Positions 49,801 to 56,465 of a DNA stretch of 56,465 nt are shown here, in pieces. Position 1 is the first letter of the stretch. Each line of letters starts with the position of its first letter. The stretch spans positions 1 through 56,465 of IMG/VR virus record IMGVR_UViG_3300032093_012241. One strand, given 5' to 3'. Below the pieces are notes generated by a model that had not been told where the DNA came from, made no database searches, and worked only from the letters and a program-made list of their open reading frames with translations. A program made the position numbers and the translations under genes. The DNA is from a virus.

Positions 49801-52028
49801 GTATTAGTGTCAGGTGCGTTTAAATTTTCATTAAAACAAACTTTTATCTGATTTACTCCACCCCCTAAAGATCTGTTACCTAACCAATTTAAAGGAGATT
49901 CCTGAGATTGATTAATTCGGTCGGTATTAAGACCTGATCCAAAAAATTTAGCCCTTGAATTAAATAGGTTTATTCTTTCTGAAATAGGTAATGAAAACGT
50001 ACCGAATGCAAATTCTGTTAAAGCGCCATTAGAGTCTGCGGTACTAAAAGTTATTGGTAAAGTTGCTCTGAAGCCAAATGATAATGTCTGATCGTTTCTT
50101 TGAGACCCCGCCCCTATTTGTTGAAAAACTTCAGTAAAATCATTACCATTAGGATCTGGATTTGAATTTAACAAGAAAGAGTCTGCGTTTATGACATCTG
50201 ATAATGGACTATTATTAATAAAATTACTTTGCTCTGAAAATGAAGCAATTCCTGGTTGCGCTTGATTTACAGTATCTTTACAACTACAAATTTCGCAGTC
50301 TGGAAAACTATATAGAGGAAGATTAAAATTAGCAATATTACTTAATACTTCTTTCATATTATTTATAAACCTTCCAACTTTAACAACTTTATTAATTTTT
50401 TCCAAAACATTTATTATTATTTCTACAATTCTTGCAACAACATGTAATATTCTTACCAATATTTTAATTAGTGGCAACATAATAAACATTAATATTGTGA
50501 ATAAAATAAAAATAAAATCAGTTTTATATTGTCCATCATTTGAAGGAAACTTATAATTTTCACTATCACATTCAGTGTCAGTTATAGACTTTATTGCGGA
50601 AAATCTATTTTTCAAAGTTCCTTTGGTGTATCTTGTAATTAACTGAGAAACCGTATATACTTTGTTATACGACATCTCATAAAAAGTATCTTTACAGTCA
50701 ATAGCATCTTGGATCATTTGCTGTCCATTTGGAGTTATACCTGAATAACCGTAATCATTCCAGTCTAAACTGAATGCATAAGATGATTTTAATAATTGAT
50801 AATCTTGGTTATTGAATGAATCATTTATTGGATCATAAGATGGTCTTGTCCATCCGTGTTCCTTAACATTAGGCACTAAAAAACTTGCTCTTTTTACAGG
50901 TGCTGATAAGTCAGGTGTTTGATTCCATTTTATCTTGAACCTATATTTCGCCTTAGTAGGAATTCCTTTTTTGGTGTCATTTGAAAATATCTGTTCTCCG
51001 AATTCATTGGTCACAATATAATCTAAATTCATTGGTACGTCCAAAAGCCAAGTTCCATTTTCATCAATAACATTACCATTATTTTCTAATTCAAGTACTT
51101 CTAAAATTGGCTTACCTGAATTGTCTTGTCTAATAGTATGTCTTATCGCTAATATTTGACCCGGTGCCGCAACCAAAGAACACATATTCCCTGCTTTAAG
51201 CCTTGGTTTGCAATTTTTTTTGATTGTGTTTCTATCACTATCAGAAAAAATTGATCCCATAAATATTGCTGTTGGTTTTATTTCAACTTGTAATTCATTT
51301 GTTAGATCAAAATCTGTTCTTGTTATTGATGATTGGCATAAATCCTGTTCGCCCCATAATGGTTCGACTATAATATCCTTTGATAATGTTATTATCTGAG
51401 GAAGAATACTTATATTTTCTGAGGTTTTAAATTTTGTACCATTAACTTGGCTATCAGTCGCAATTCCTAATCTTATTAAATCTTGCGGCGATAATGAAAA
51501 TGGACCTATGTCTGACAAATCAACATTCATAACTAATGTCTGACTACCAACAGGAACGCCAAATATCATAAAGTCCCCACTGTCATTTGTAGTCACAGTG
51601 AATTTATAATACTTATCATAAATTTCAATCGCTGTAGGATTAATAAGAACATCCTCTAAATCAGGAAATGAACCTGTTGCCGCATGTCCAGGATAAGAAG
51701 GTTTATAAGGTAGTAAATTATACTTATAACCATCTTCATTTATATCATCCACAGTTTTATAAGGATATATTGCACTTATTATAGGATTTAATTCGTCCTG
51801 CTGCGTTATAGGAATAAAAATTGATAATTTTGCGTTTGGAACACCAAAACCATTATTGATTGAAACTCTTCCAACAACGACTCCATAATCAGAACATTGT
51901 CTAACATACAATTCTGATTGAGATAATTTTAAAGATAGAATTTCTAAAAATTCAAAATCTTGATCTAAATTAACATCTAATTTTTTATCAACGCCGACTT
52001 GCGTTCTTATCCTATATGATTTTGGCAT
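46827..52028 (-). CDS. Giant baseplate/tail protein with central hydrophobic region, 1733 aa
   Basis: A 1733-residue protein, by far the longest here. Residues 45-75 and 140-175 form a carboxypeptidase-regulatory-like beta domain (GVVVGRVSINNGFGVPNAKL; TVTTNDSGDFMIFGVPVGSQ). Residues about 505-550 are strongly hydrophobic (DFIFILFTILMFIMLPLIKI; LVRILHVVARIVEIIINVLE), unusual for a baseplate protein. A Cys cluster (CEICSCKDTV) follows. The remaining 1100 residues are strand-rich with many Asn and Tyr. The hydrophobic part may enter the host envelope during infection. It follows the gp6-like gene, so it probably belongs to the baseplate or central hub. Confidence 0.6.
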   Translation of the reverse strand: MPKSYRIRTQVGVDKKLDVNLDQDFEFLEILSLKLSQSELYVRQCSDYGVVVGRVSINNGFGVPNAKLSIFIPITQQDELNPIISAIYPYKTVDDINEDGYKYNLLPYKPSYPGHAATGSFPDLEDVLINPTAIEIYDKYYKFTVTTNDSGDFMIFGVPVGSQTLVMNVDLSDIGPFSLSPQDLIRLGIATDSQVNGTKFKTSENISILPQIITLSKDIIVEPLWGEQDLCQSSITRTDFDLTNELQVEIKPTAIFMGSIFSDSDRNTIKKNCKPRLKAGNMCSLVAAPGQILAIRHTIRQDNSGKPILEVLELENNGNVIDENGTWLLDVPMNLDYIVTNEFGEQIFSNDTKKGIPTKAKYRFKIKWNQTPDLSAPVKRASFLVPNVKEHGWTRPSYDPINDSFNNQDYQLLKSSYAFSLDWNDYGYSGITPNGQQMIQDAIDCKDTFYEMSYNKVYTVSQLITRYTKGTLKNRFSAIKSITDTECDSENYKFPSNDGQYKTDFIFILFTILMFIMLPLIKILVRILHVVARIVEIIINVLEKINKVVKVGRFINNMKEVLSNIANFNLPLYSFPDCEICSCKDTVNQAQPGIASFSEQSNFINNSPLSDVINADSFLLNSNPDPNGNDFTEVFQQIGAGSQRNDQTLSFGFRATLPITFSTADSNGALTEFAFGTFSLPISERINLFNSRAKFFGSGLNTDRINQSQESPLNWLGNRSLGGGVNQIKVCFNENLNAPDTNTDFVKSGNLYQRTQLLTTSLENRGFHYDNVVVILTEEVYQKGTLLTFENPTKFNDLNLSGQTKNDYDTFSITGTPINTGETQINVSHTHPITGARLITKYKISGSSEDENRYLRYPTDIEYFQVIESRLVKDMPYPSDDMISNSLDKRALRGAFSQNYSLMRSVPVQGDSDWSSYNAWDNYENKDSTYITILMRGVDPHSTPQPMKIGLGRIFGDQNHWGYTVTGNFKMNIPLQPNDNLEFGVAGTTLSNNLATSNALRCTKHNTCNNTIINDSYAGRRLFHPSYHFSPSILQWKQFKSTSIYNYIATSESDFGSFPISQIPNYPGLNSINNNLNFYSYVSNSNGKGLRIHIDNYFARRGANTVASNGEAGYIPNECVEGIGFMMIVGWPNFNQCSSSDFFCRRAKLTPIYWSRKYEPKCSLIPDDNKFTMNDSQRIVFRSDRLPTSDGLQTFGQNSMGLMTNGRFQIYELPEGGIVNAGLETPAFPFVVNEPEIPESGETQNSIANLLNTFSCGSLVPIQCYKGDTKLDKVTVEPSGTCQFVTFSRDGRDNRTQYFIQGSCYSLVRPPFLQKQNVRNDLDLVNEWFARMNINFGACREVFSHLFVNNWINGTLYMFPFRNTRYFTGINENPPNQPYNKFCKDTVYLHPETFNFYYRSAPYNDTSKKFGRDGTKIRGKTVGNGTNLMYPTTIMDLGPRDELQKFLSQSGNWDGYIMNKLNSTTFGDTSNLLNIFVLSRLANTSFTKFFKSQKGASILNFFNTRPEKFVDADFAQMVATNSQFGISDYDPEDYPEPSTADTVSRSSLYFPINPDNGNRDDIVFGIFYTGDSQSRDYVSPNRIVYDPFGQIGSKCAYSYIPLKTQFVPFYLWEIKFNPTNTNIFGTQSNDWSKNVWSYNYQGLDRLAPYTDTKMYKPNNVNIINYNKGWIYNVDTNVTNSATGEANYSPEPGFGTPNDYNLGAPFYFYFGLKQGASAFDRFTTKWIDTEELVG

Positions 52029-52041
52029 TTACAACTTTTTG

Positions 52042-52049
52042 AATAAATA
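52042..52049 (-). promoter_or_regulatory. TATTTATT element upstream of the giant tail gene
   Basis: Minus-strand TATTTATT, 13 bases before the ATG at 52028, in the 71-base gap after the gp6-like gene. Confidence 0.4.
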
Positions 52050-52099
52050 GTTTATATTCTATTTTCAAAAATAGTTGATCACACTTAAAAATAAATTAA

Positions 52100-53938
52100 T
52101 TAACCGAAATTGACCGTTTTAAGGTTTTTAACCCTAACTGAAACGTCTTTATTTGGAAATCTAACTTGATATATTTGAACCGGCTCTGCAAATATCGTAT
52201 CATCGATTAGTTGAATTTGTCTTGTTTGAGTATCGGAATATCTTTGAGAAGTTTGAGAAGACGAATATTGACCTCCAATCAAATTAAAAACATCCACTTG
52301 TGCAATTGAAATCACTCCATTTAAGTTTTGAATATTTTTCTTAATCTCTGCGACATAAACATTTTCACCCATCTCTCTATTTGATGGTGAAAAATAATTT
52401 GAAACAATATCAACAATCTGTGTTATTATTGTACCTTGATTCTGACTTGAATCTAAAACTACATATATATCAAATTTCAAATCTACAACTTGAGCGCTTT
52501 CTACAACAACATAATCATTTATCATTCTATAATTTGATAGGTAATTTGCGAGATTTGTTTTAAGTGTATTTGATATAAAATTTGTTAACTTTCCTGACGA
52601 ATCATAAGATAAACATTGTATTCTAATTTTATTATCTTGTTCTGTAATTGCTACTTTTGCCGGAGCTCCAAATTGTGATGGCATATTTCTGATTATTGAT
52701 TCGTAATCATTTACTGTTACAGCTCTTTTTTGCGCAGCAAAATTAAATGAAACATAATTTCTAACTTCCTCTACCGATGGTACATTTGCTCCTCCAATAG
52801 CGGCGGTTGTATTCGTACAACTTAATGAATTAATAACAGAAGTATTTTGAGTTTGTGAAGGGCCATTAACTGCAAAATTTATAGTTCCTAATTGAGTTAT
52901 GACATTAACACCAACATTTGATGAAATACCTCCACCTATTCTATATTGAACAAATAAAGTTGAATTGGCCTTTAAAGTACTACCTAAGGCAAAATTATTT
53001 GAATATTTTTGTAAATTAAGTGGATTTCCTGTTGAAGCAAATTCTCTTAACTGCTCTTCAGAAGATTGATTTCCTCCTCCGAATGTCATTTTGAAAAAAC
53101 TTTCAGGGGTAAATTCTGTTATAAACTTATTGTTTGTTGATATGTATTTCCCCACCTTTATACCAGGTTGATCTGAAACTTTTGTAGGGTCTTCAACAAA
53201 TACCTTATCTTGTATTAAAGCATCAACTTCATACCATCTATTTGCTCTTCCTAAGAATTCTTGATCTGATGGTATATTTGCATATTGCGTTCCGTCTTTT
53301 AATAAAACACTAGTTACTCCTAATACATTTTTTTCAGGTAAAAATATTTCAAAAAATGGAAAAACATCATTTGGTAAAATAGTTCTTTTAAATACCTTTG
53401 TTATTCCATTAACCACAGTTTCTCTTTTTGTTATAGTATAATTTAATATTTTACCATTCGGATCAAAGTTTGGAACTTTTGTTCTATTTGGAAACCCTTC
53501 GTTATTGAACGGTGATGAAAAATCAATATCATAAACAGTTTCAAAAACTTGCCCTGCACCAACACATTGCGATCCTCTCCTTAATATACCACAATATCTA
53601 ATATCTTCTTTATCACCAAATGCCGGAACAATAATTGAAAAATCAACCAATGCCACTGATGGTCTTTGACCTGGTATTTTTAACCCGTATGTTCTTGCTA
53701 TGTTATAGATAGACGATCTTTGCTGAGCATATTGTAGAACGGTCTCTTGAATACTTCTGTCTATTTGAAATTGTAGGTTATCTGAAATGGCGGCATTTAA
53801 ATCAAGTAACACAGAGAAAACTGAAGCGTCATTAACATTGGATAGTAAATCAGGATAATATGTTTTGACAAAATTTATTAATTCGGTCCTAATTGATTGG
53901 AAATCTCTTGTTGTGTATGATATTTTTTTATTTGCCAT
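52100..53938 (-). CDS. Baseplate wedge protein, gp6/J-like
   Basis: A 612-residue protein. Its N-terminus ISYTTRDFQSIRTELINFVK and the following FSVLLDLNAAISDNLQFQID and QQRSSIYNIARTYGLKIPGQ match the start of T4 gp6-type baseplate wedge proteins and the broader baseplate J family. The C-terminal part has the typical core with VEEVRNYVSFNFAAQKRAVT followed by VNDYESIIRNMPSQ. It follows the gp25-like gene by 4 bases, the same order as in many contractile tails. Role: joins wedges to form the baseplate ring. Confidence 0.85.
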   Translation of the reverse strand: MANKKISYTTRDFQSIRTELINFVKTYYPDLLSNVNDASVFSVLLDLNAAISDNLQFQIDRSIQETVLQYAQQRSSIYNIARTYGLKIPGQRPSVALVDFSIIVPAFGDKEDIRYCGILRRGSQCVGAGQVFETVYDIDFSSPFNNEGFPNRTKVPNFDPNGKILNYTITKRETVVNGITKVFKRTILPNDVFPFFEIFLPEKNVLGVTSVLLKDGTQYANIPSDQEFLGRANRWYEVDALIQDKVFVEDPTKVSDQPGIKVGKYISTNNKFITEFTPESFFKMTFGGGNQSSEEQLREFASTGNPLNLQKYSNNFALGSTLKANSTLFVQYRIGGGISSNVGVNVITQLGTINFAVNGPSQTQNTSVINSLSCTNTTAAIGGANVPSVEEVRNYVSFNFAAQKRAVTVNDYESIIRNMPSQFGAPAKVAITEQDNKIRIQCLSYDSSGKLTNFISNTLKTNLANYLSNYRMINDYVVVESAQVVDLKFDIYVVLDSSQNQGTIITQIVDIVSNYFSPSNREMGENVYVAEIKKNIQNLNGVISIAQVDVFNLIGGQYSSSQTSQRYSDTQTRQIQLIDDTIFAEPVQIYQVRFPNKDVSVRVKNLKTVNFG

Positions 53939-53942
53939 ACTA

Positions 53943-54398
53943 TTAAATATTAATTATTATGAAATTACTTGATTGAAATACATTTGTGGTTATTACATAA
54001 TCTAGTTTAACTCTTGCAGTGTGTTCTTTTGTTCCTGCACCTGGTAATCTATATACCCTATCGTCACCACTTGCAACCCTTATTTCTTCGGTTTCTTCTG
54101 TTGAAGCGTCGTATACAGTTATTGAGGTTACTTTTAAATTTGGTATATATCTTTTTATTGATTCCCTGATTTCAGCTTCTATTTCTGAAAAACTTGTCCC
54201 ATCCATAGGTTCAAAAATGTATTCCAACAATCTTGTACCAAAATCAGGTAAAAAATATCTTGTTCCTTTTCTTGTTAATAATAGATGAATAAGGTCTGTC
54301 CTTATCTCTTCGTCAATTGTGTCAGATAAATCTAAATATCTTCCGTCAAATGAATCTCTAAAAGGAAAATTAATTCCATATGTTACCGGATTTGCCAT
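53943..54398 (-). CDS. Baseplate wedge protein, gp25/W-like
   Basis: A 151-residue protein of the gp25/GPW family. Seen are FRDSFDGRYLDLSDTIDEEI, LLLTRKGTRYFLPDFGTRLL, IFEPMDGTSFSEIEAEIRES and RYIPNLKVTSITVYDA. The family fold recalls lysozyme but is structural; no enzyme activity is implied. It pairs with the gp6-like protein. A TATTTATA element lies 4 bases before the ATG. Confidence 0.9.
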   Translation of the reverse strand: MANPVTYGINFPFRDSFDGRYLDLSDTIDEEIRTDLIHLLLTRKGTRYFLPDFGTRLLEYIFEPMDGTSFSEIEAEIRESIKRYIPNLKVTSITVYDASTEETEEIRVASGDDRVYRLPGAGTKEHTARVKLDYVITTNVFQSSNFIIINI

Positions 54399-54402
54399 AT
54401 GT

Positions 54403-54410
54403 TATAAATA
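54403..54410 (-). promoter_or_regulatory. TATTTATA element upstream of the gp25-like gene
   Basis: Minus-strand TATTTATA, 4 bases before the ATG at 54398, at the head of the baseplate run. Confidence 0.4.
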
Positions 54411-54417
54411 TATGGTT

Positions 54418-55044
54418 TTAAATTTTCTGTTCTGTTATGTCATAATAATAACTATCAGTATCTTCTGATACCCACTTATCCGAAATTGTTTCAACCGAGG
54501 GTAATTGATAATCAACCTTTATATCTTTTAAATCCATCGGAAAATCTTTTGTTATCCAATTTGAGTCCTTCCAAAAAATTCTATTGTTAGGTTGGCAAAG
54601 TAAATACCCATCATCTGCGACCAAGATATGACCGCATTTATAATCTGATGGTTCATCTGAATACGAATTTTTAAACCAATCAACTGTCATTAAATATGTA
54701 GCCCAAACTTTATCACCATTTCTTAAAACAACTTGACATCTTTTTTCGTGTAAGTGGTCATACACTATAACTGAAACATTTTCCGAAAAACAATCCCATA
54801 ATTGTTTAAAATGAAAAGGTATATCTTTTTTTGGTTCTTTCAAAAAAATTTCAGAAATAGGAACTCTTGACCTTAACATTCCATAATCTGTCATAATATG
54901 AAATGTTAATATTTTTCCTGAGATAGATTGTATCGCGAATGCATATGCGTTATGAAATATATTTGAATCTTTTTCATTTTTAGTAAAGTGTGAAACCCTT
55001 ACCAAACATTTAAAAAAATTAATGTTGTGATTCAAAACATTCAT
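54418..55044 (-). CDS. Conserved phage protein of unknown function, 208 aa
   Basis: A 208-residue protein that I recognise as a widespread phage hypothetical: the pieces YAFAIQSISGKILTFHIMTD, LWDCFSENVSVIVYDHL, TYLMTVDWFKNSYSDEPSDY, KCGHILVADDGYLLCQPNNR and IFWKDSNW recur in many unrelated phages. No function is known to me. It has no membrane segment or enzyme motif. It lies between NrdA (13 bases) and the baseplate run, with a 19-base gap before the gp25-like gene. Confidence 0.75.
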   Translation of the reverse strand: MNVLNHNINFFKCLVRVSHFTKNEKDSNIFHNAYAFAIQSISGKILTFHIMTDYGMLRSRVPISEIFLKEPKKDIPFHFKQLWDCFSENVSVIVYDHLHEKRCQVVLRNGDKVWATYLMTVDWFKNSYSDEPSDYKCGHILVADDGYLLCQPNNRIFWKDSNWITKDFPMDLKDIKVDYQLPSVETISDKWVSEDTDSYYYDITEQKI

Positions 55045-55057
55045 AACTAAATTATTT

Positions 55058-56465
55058 TTATGATGAACATCCGAAACAATCCACTAGACTATTTTCAGGT
55101 TTAGGAGGTAAATTCATTTTACTATAATCAATTTCAGGTAAAGGTTGCGGTTTCACTTCTTGACTTATATCTACAGCCAAATGCTTTGCTCCTGTTGAGA
55201 TAGCCTTTGTTCTTACATAATAACAAAGTGTTTTTAGTCCGTTTTCCCAAGCCCTAAAGTGAGATGACGTAATTTTAGATACCGTAGGATTTGATAAATA
55301 TATGTTCATAGATTGTGATTGGTCAATAAATGGAGCTCTATCGGTTGCCATATCAATCAAATCTTTTTGAGATATCTCCCAAATCGTTTTGTATTTCTTT
55401 AAAAGATGTTCAATTCTTTTGACTTTTTTGTTGTAATTTTTATCCTCAACATCCAAATATTTGTTGAAATTAATTGATTGAACTGATCCTTCATTGATGA
55501 TAATTTCATTTTTTATTTGTTCATTCCACAGACCAATTTTTTCAAAATCATTGATTAAATACTTATTGACAATCATAATTTCACCACCAACAACTCTACG
55601 ATTAAACAAAGCAGAATGTGCTGGTTCTGTCATTTCATAAGATCCTGTGATTTTTGCTGATGACGCTACTGGCATTTGAGCTGTTGTAAGTGAATTACAC
55701 ACACCCCAAAACTCAACCTCTTTTTTTAACGTATTCCAATCCCACATTCCCGATAAATCATTTTCACTTAATCCCCACATATTAAATTGAAACACTCCTT
55801 GTGACATTGGTGATCCTTTAAAGAAGTCGTATGGTTTATAAAGCGCTCTCCTACATAAATCATTTGATTCATATATAGCCCCATAATATATGGTTTCAAA
55901 AATTTGTTTATTTAATTTTCTTGCTTCTTCTGACGTGAATTCATAATCCAATAAATAAAACACATCAGCCAACCCTTGAGTTCCAATTCCAATTGCCCTC
56001 TGCTCTAAACCACCTTTTCTACCCTTTTCAGTAGAATAAAAATTAATATCAATCACTTTATTTAAAGCTCTGACAATTTTTCTAGTTTGTTCAAATAACT
56101 TTTGAAAGTTGAACTTACCATCCTCAATAAAATTCTTTAGAATTAGAGATGATAAGGTACATATAGCGGTTGTTTGTTCGTCTGTATATTGATAAATTTC
56201 ATTACACAGATTTGATTGTTTTATTACACCAATGTTTTGATGGTTGGTTTTTTTGTTTGCGTTATCTTTAGAACATAAATAAGGAACACCTGTTTCAATT
56301 TGAGATTCAATTATTTTATACCAAAGTTCTTGAGCACTTACTTTTTTTCCTAAACCTAAGCTAACCGCCTTATTGTAATTTTGTTCATATTCTTCACCGT
56401 AACATTCTTGCAAAGGTTTGATACCCGATTTTAATATGTCATCAGGACAGAAAAGATACCAAGGT
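55058..56465 (-). CDS. nrdA: Ribonucleotide reductase large subunit NrdA, C-terminal part (runs off the right edge)
   Basis: The reading frame is open to base 56465, so the N-terminus lies outside the window; an internal TTG is not the true start. The part inside has about 469 residues. Conserved pieces are WYLFCPDDILKSGI, YGEEYEQNY, QSNLCNEI (the catalytic Asn, Cys and Glu), TQGLADVFYLL, MPVASSAKITGSYEMTEPAH, NRRVVGGEIMIVNKYL, and QSQSMNIYLSNPT. The tail ends DCFGCSS, the C-terminal Cys pair that receives electrons from thioredoxin or glutaredoxin. Role: reduction of ribonucleotides to deoxyribonucleotides for phage DNA synthesis. The thioredoxin and glutaredoxin genes are at the other end of this window. 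Confidence 0.95.
   Translation of the reverse strand, partial: PWYLFCPDDILKSGIKPLQECYGEEYEQNYNKAVSLGLGKKVSAQELWYKIIESQIETGVPYLCSKDNANKKTNHQNIGVIKQSNLCNEIYQYTDEQTTAICTLSSLILKNFIEDGKFNFQKLFEQTRKIVRALNKVIDINFYSTEKGRKGGLEQRAIGIGTQGLADVFYLLDYEFTSEEARKLNKQIFETIYYGAIYESNDLCRRALYKPYDFFKGSPMSQGVFQFNMWGLSENDLSGMWDWNTLKKEVEFWGVCNSLTTAQMPVASSAKITGSYEMTEPAHSALFNRRVVGGEIMIVNKYLINDFEKIGLWNEQIKNEIIINEGSVQSINFNKYLDVEDKNYNKKVKRIEHLLKKYKTIWEISQKDLIDMATDRAPFIDQSQSMNIYLSNPTVSKITSSHFRAWENGLKTLCYYVRTKAISTGAKHLAVDISQEVKPQPLPEIDYSKMNLPPKPENSLVDCFGCSS

Overview
The window is a strongly AT-rich, gene-dense piece of a large tailed-phage genome, most likely a T4-like contractile-tailed (myovirus) phage of a Bacteroidota host. 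Phage identity rests on a baseplate module (gp6/J-like and gp25-like proteins next to several very large tail proteins), SbcC/SbcD-type proteins equivalent to T4 gp46/gp47, a short DnaG-type primase, a RuvC-like resolvase and an amidase endolysin. The Bacteroidota host is inferred from SprB-like adhesin repeats in a tail protein, a histone H1-like (Hc1) protein, a sigma factor that looks like the short Bacteroidota RpoD, secretory signals ending in NAQ or LSQ, and promoters of the Bacteroidota type (TTTG spacer TAnnTTTG). Nearly all genes lie on the minus strand in tightly coupled runs (ATGA, TAATG and 8-nt overlaps). Plus-strand genes are small islands near 7.7-9.5, 18.3-18.9, 28.1-28.6 and 30.6-31.5 kb. 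There is no gene-free stretch above 300 bases, and I saw no tRNA, rRNA, CRISPR array or insertion sequence.

Layout by coordinate. 1-1309: 5' end of a secreted Bacteroidota-type surface protein, glutaredoxin, thioredoxin and a hypothetical gene. 1312-6519: a PcfJ-like protein and two tandem paralogues that carry a Trp-Cys-Thr domain followed by leucine-rich repeats. 6565-10586: D12-type adenine methyltransferase, DnaJ, and many small genes including the histone-like gene. 10656-15037: a gene with an inverted repeat over its start codon, an EF-hand/zinc-ribbon protein, and probable virion proteins. 15024-16874: amidase and membrane proteins, a possible lysis region. 16903-18204: sigma factor and partner gene. 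18926-22823: a cassette of two methyltransferase-like genes and a helicase split over two genes, the first fused to a GIY-YIG-like (T5orf172-type) domain. 22882-30512: recombination and replication genes. 30597-39113: modular Cys-rich and SprB-like fibre/adhesin proteins on both strands. 39119-54398: baseplate and tail proteins. 55058-56465: C-terminal part of ribonucleotide reductase NrdA.

How they fit together. The phage sigma factor probably redirects host polymerase. The SbcCD, PD-(D/E)XK nuclease, primase and RuvC genes support replication and recombination. NrdA with thioredoxin and glutaredoxin supports nucleotide supply. The methyltransferases and the helicase-nuclease cassette probably modify or attack DNA. 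The long tail operon ends in proteins that borrow host adhesin repeats. The most unusual items are the GIY-YIG/split-helicase/methyltransferase cassette, the WCT-LRR paralogues beside a PcfJ-like gene, the start-codon inverted repeat at 11113-11146, the exchangeable Cys-rich tail modules with a G7/C6 tract, and recurrent TATTTATW elements that may be a phage promoter class. All functional calls are from reading the sequence; no database search was run.
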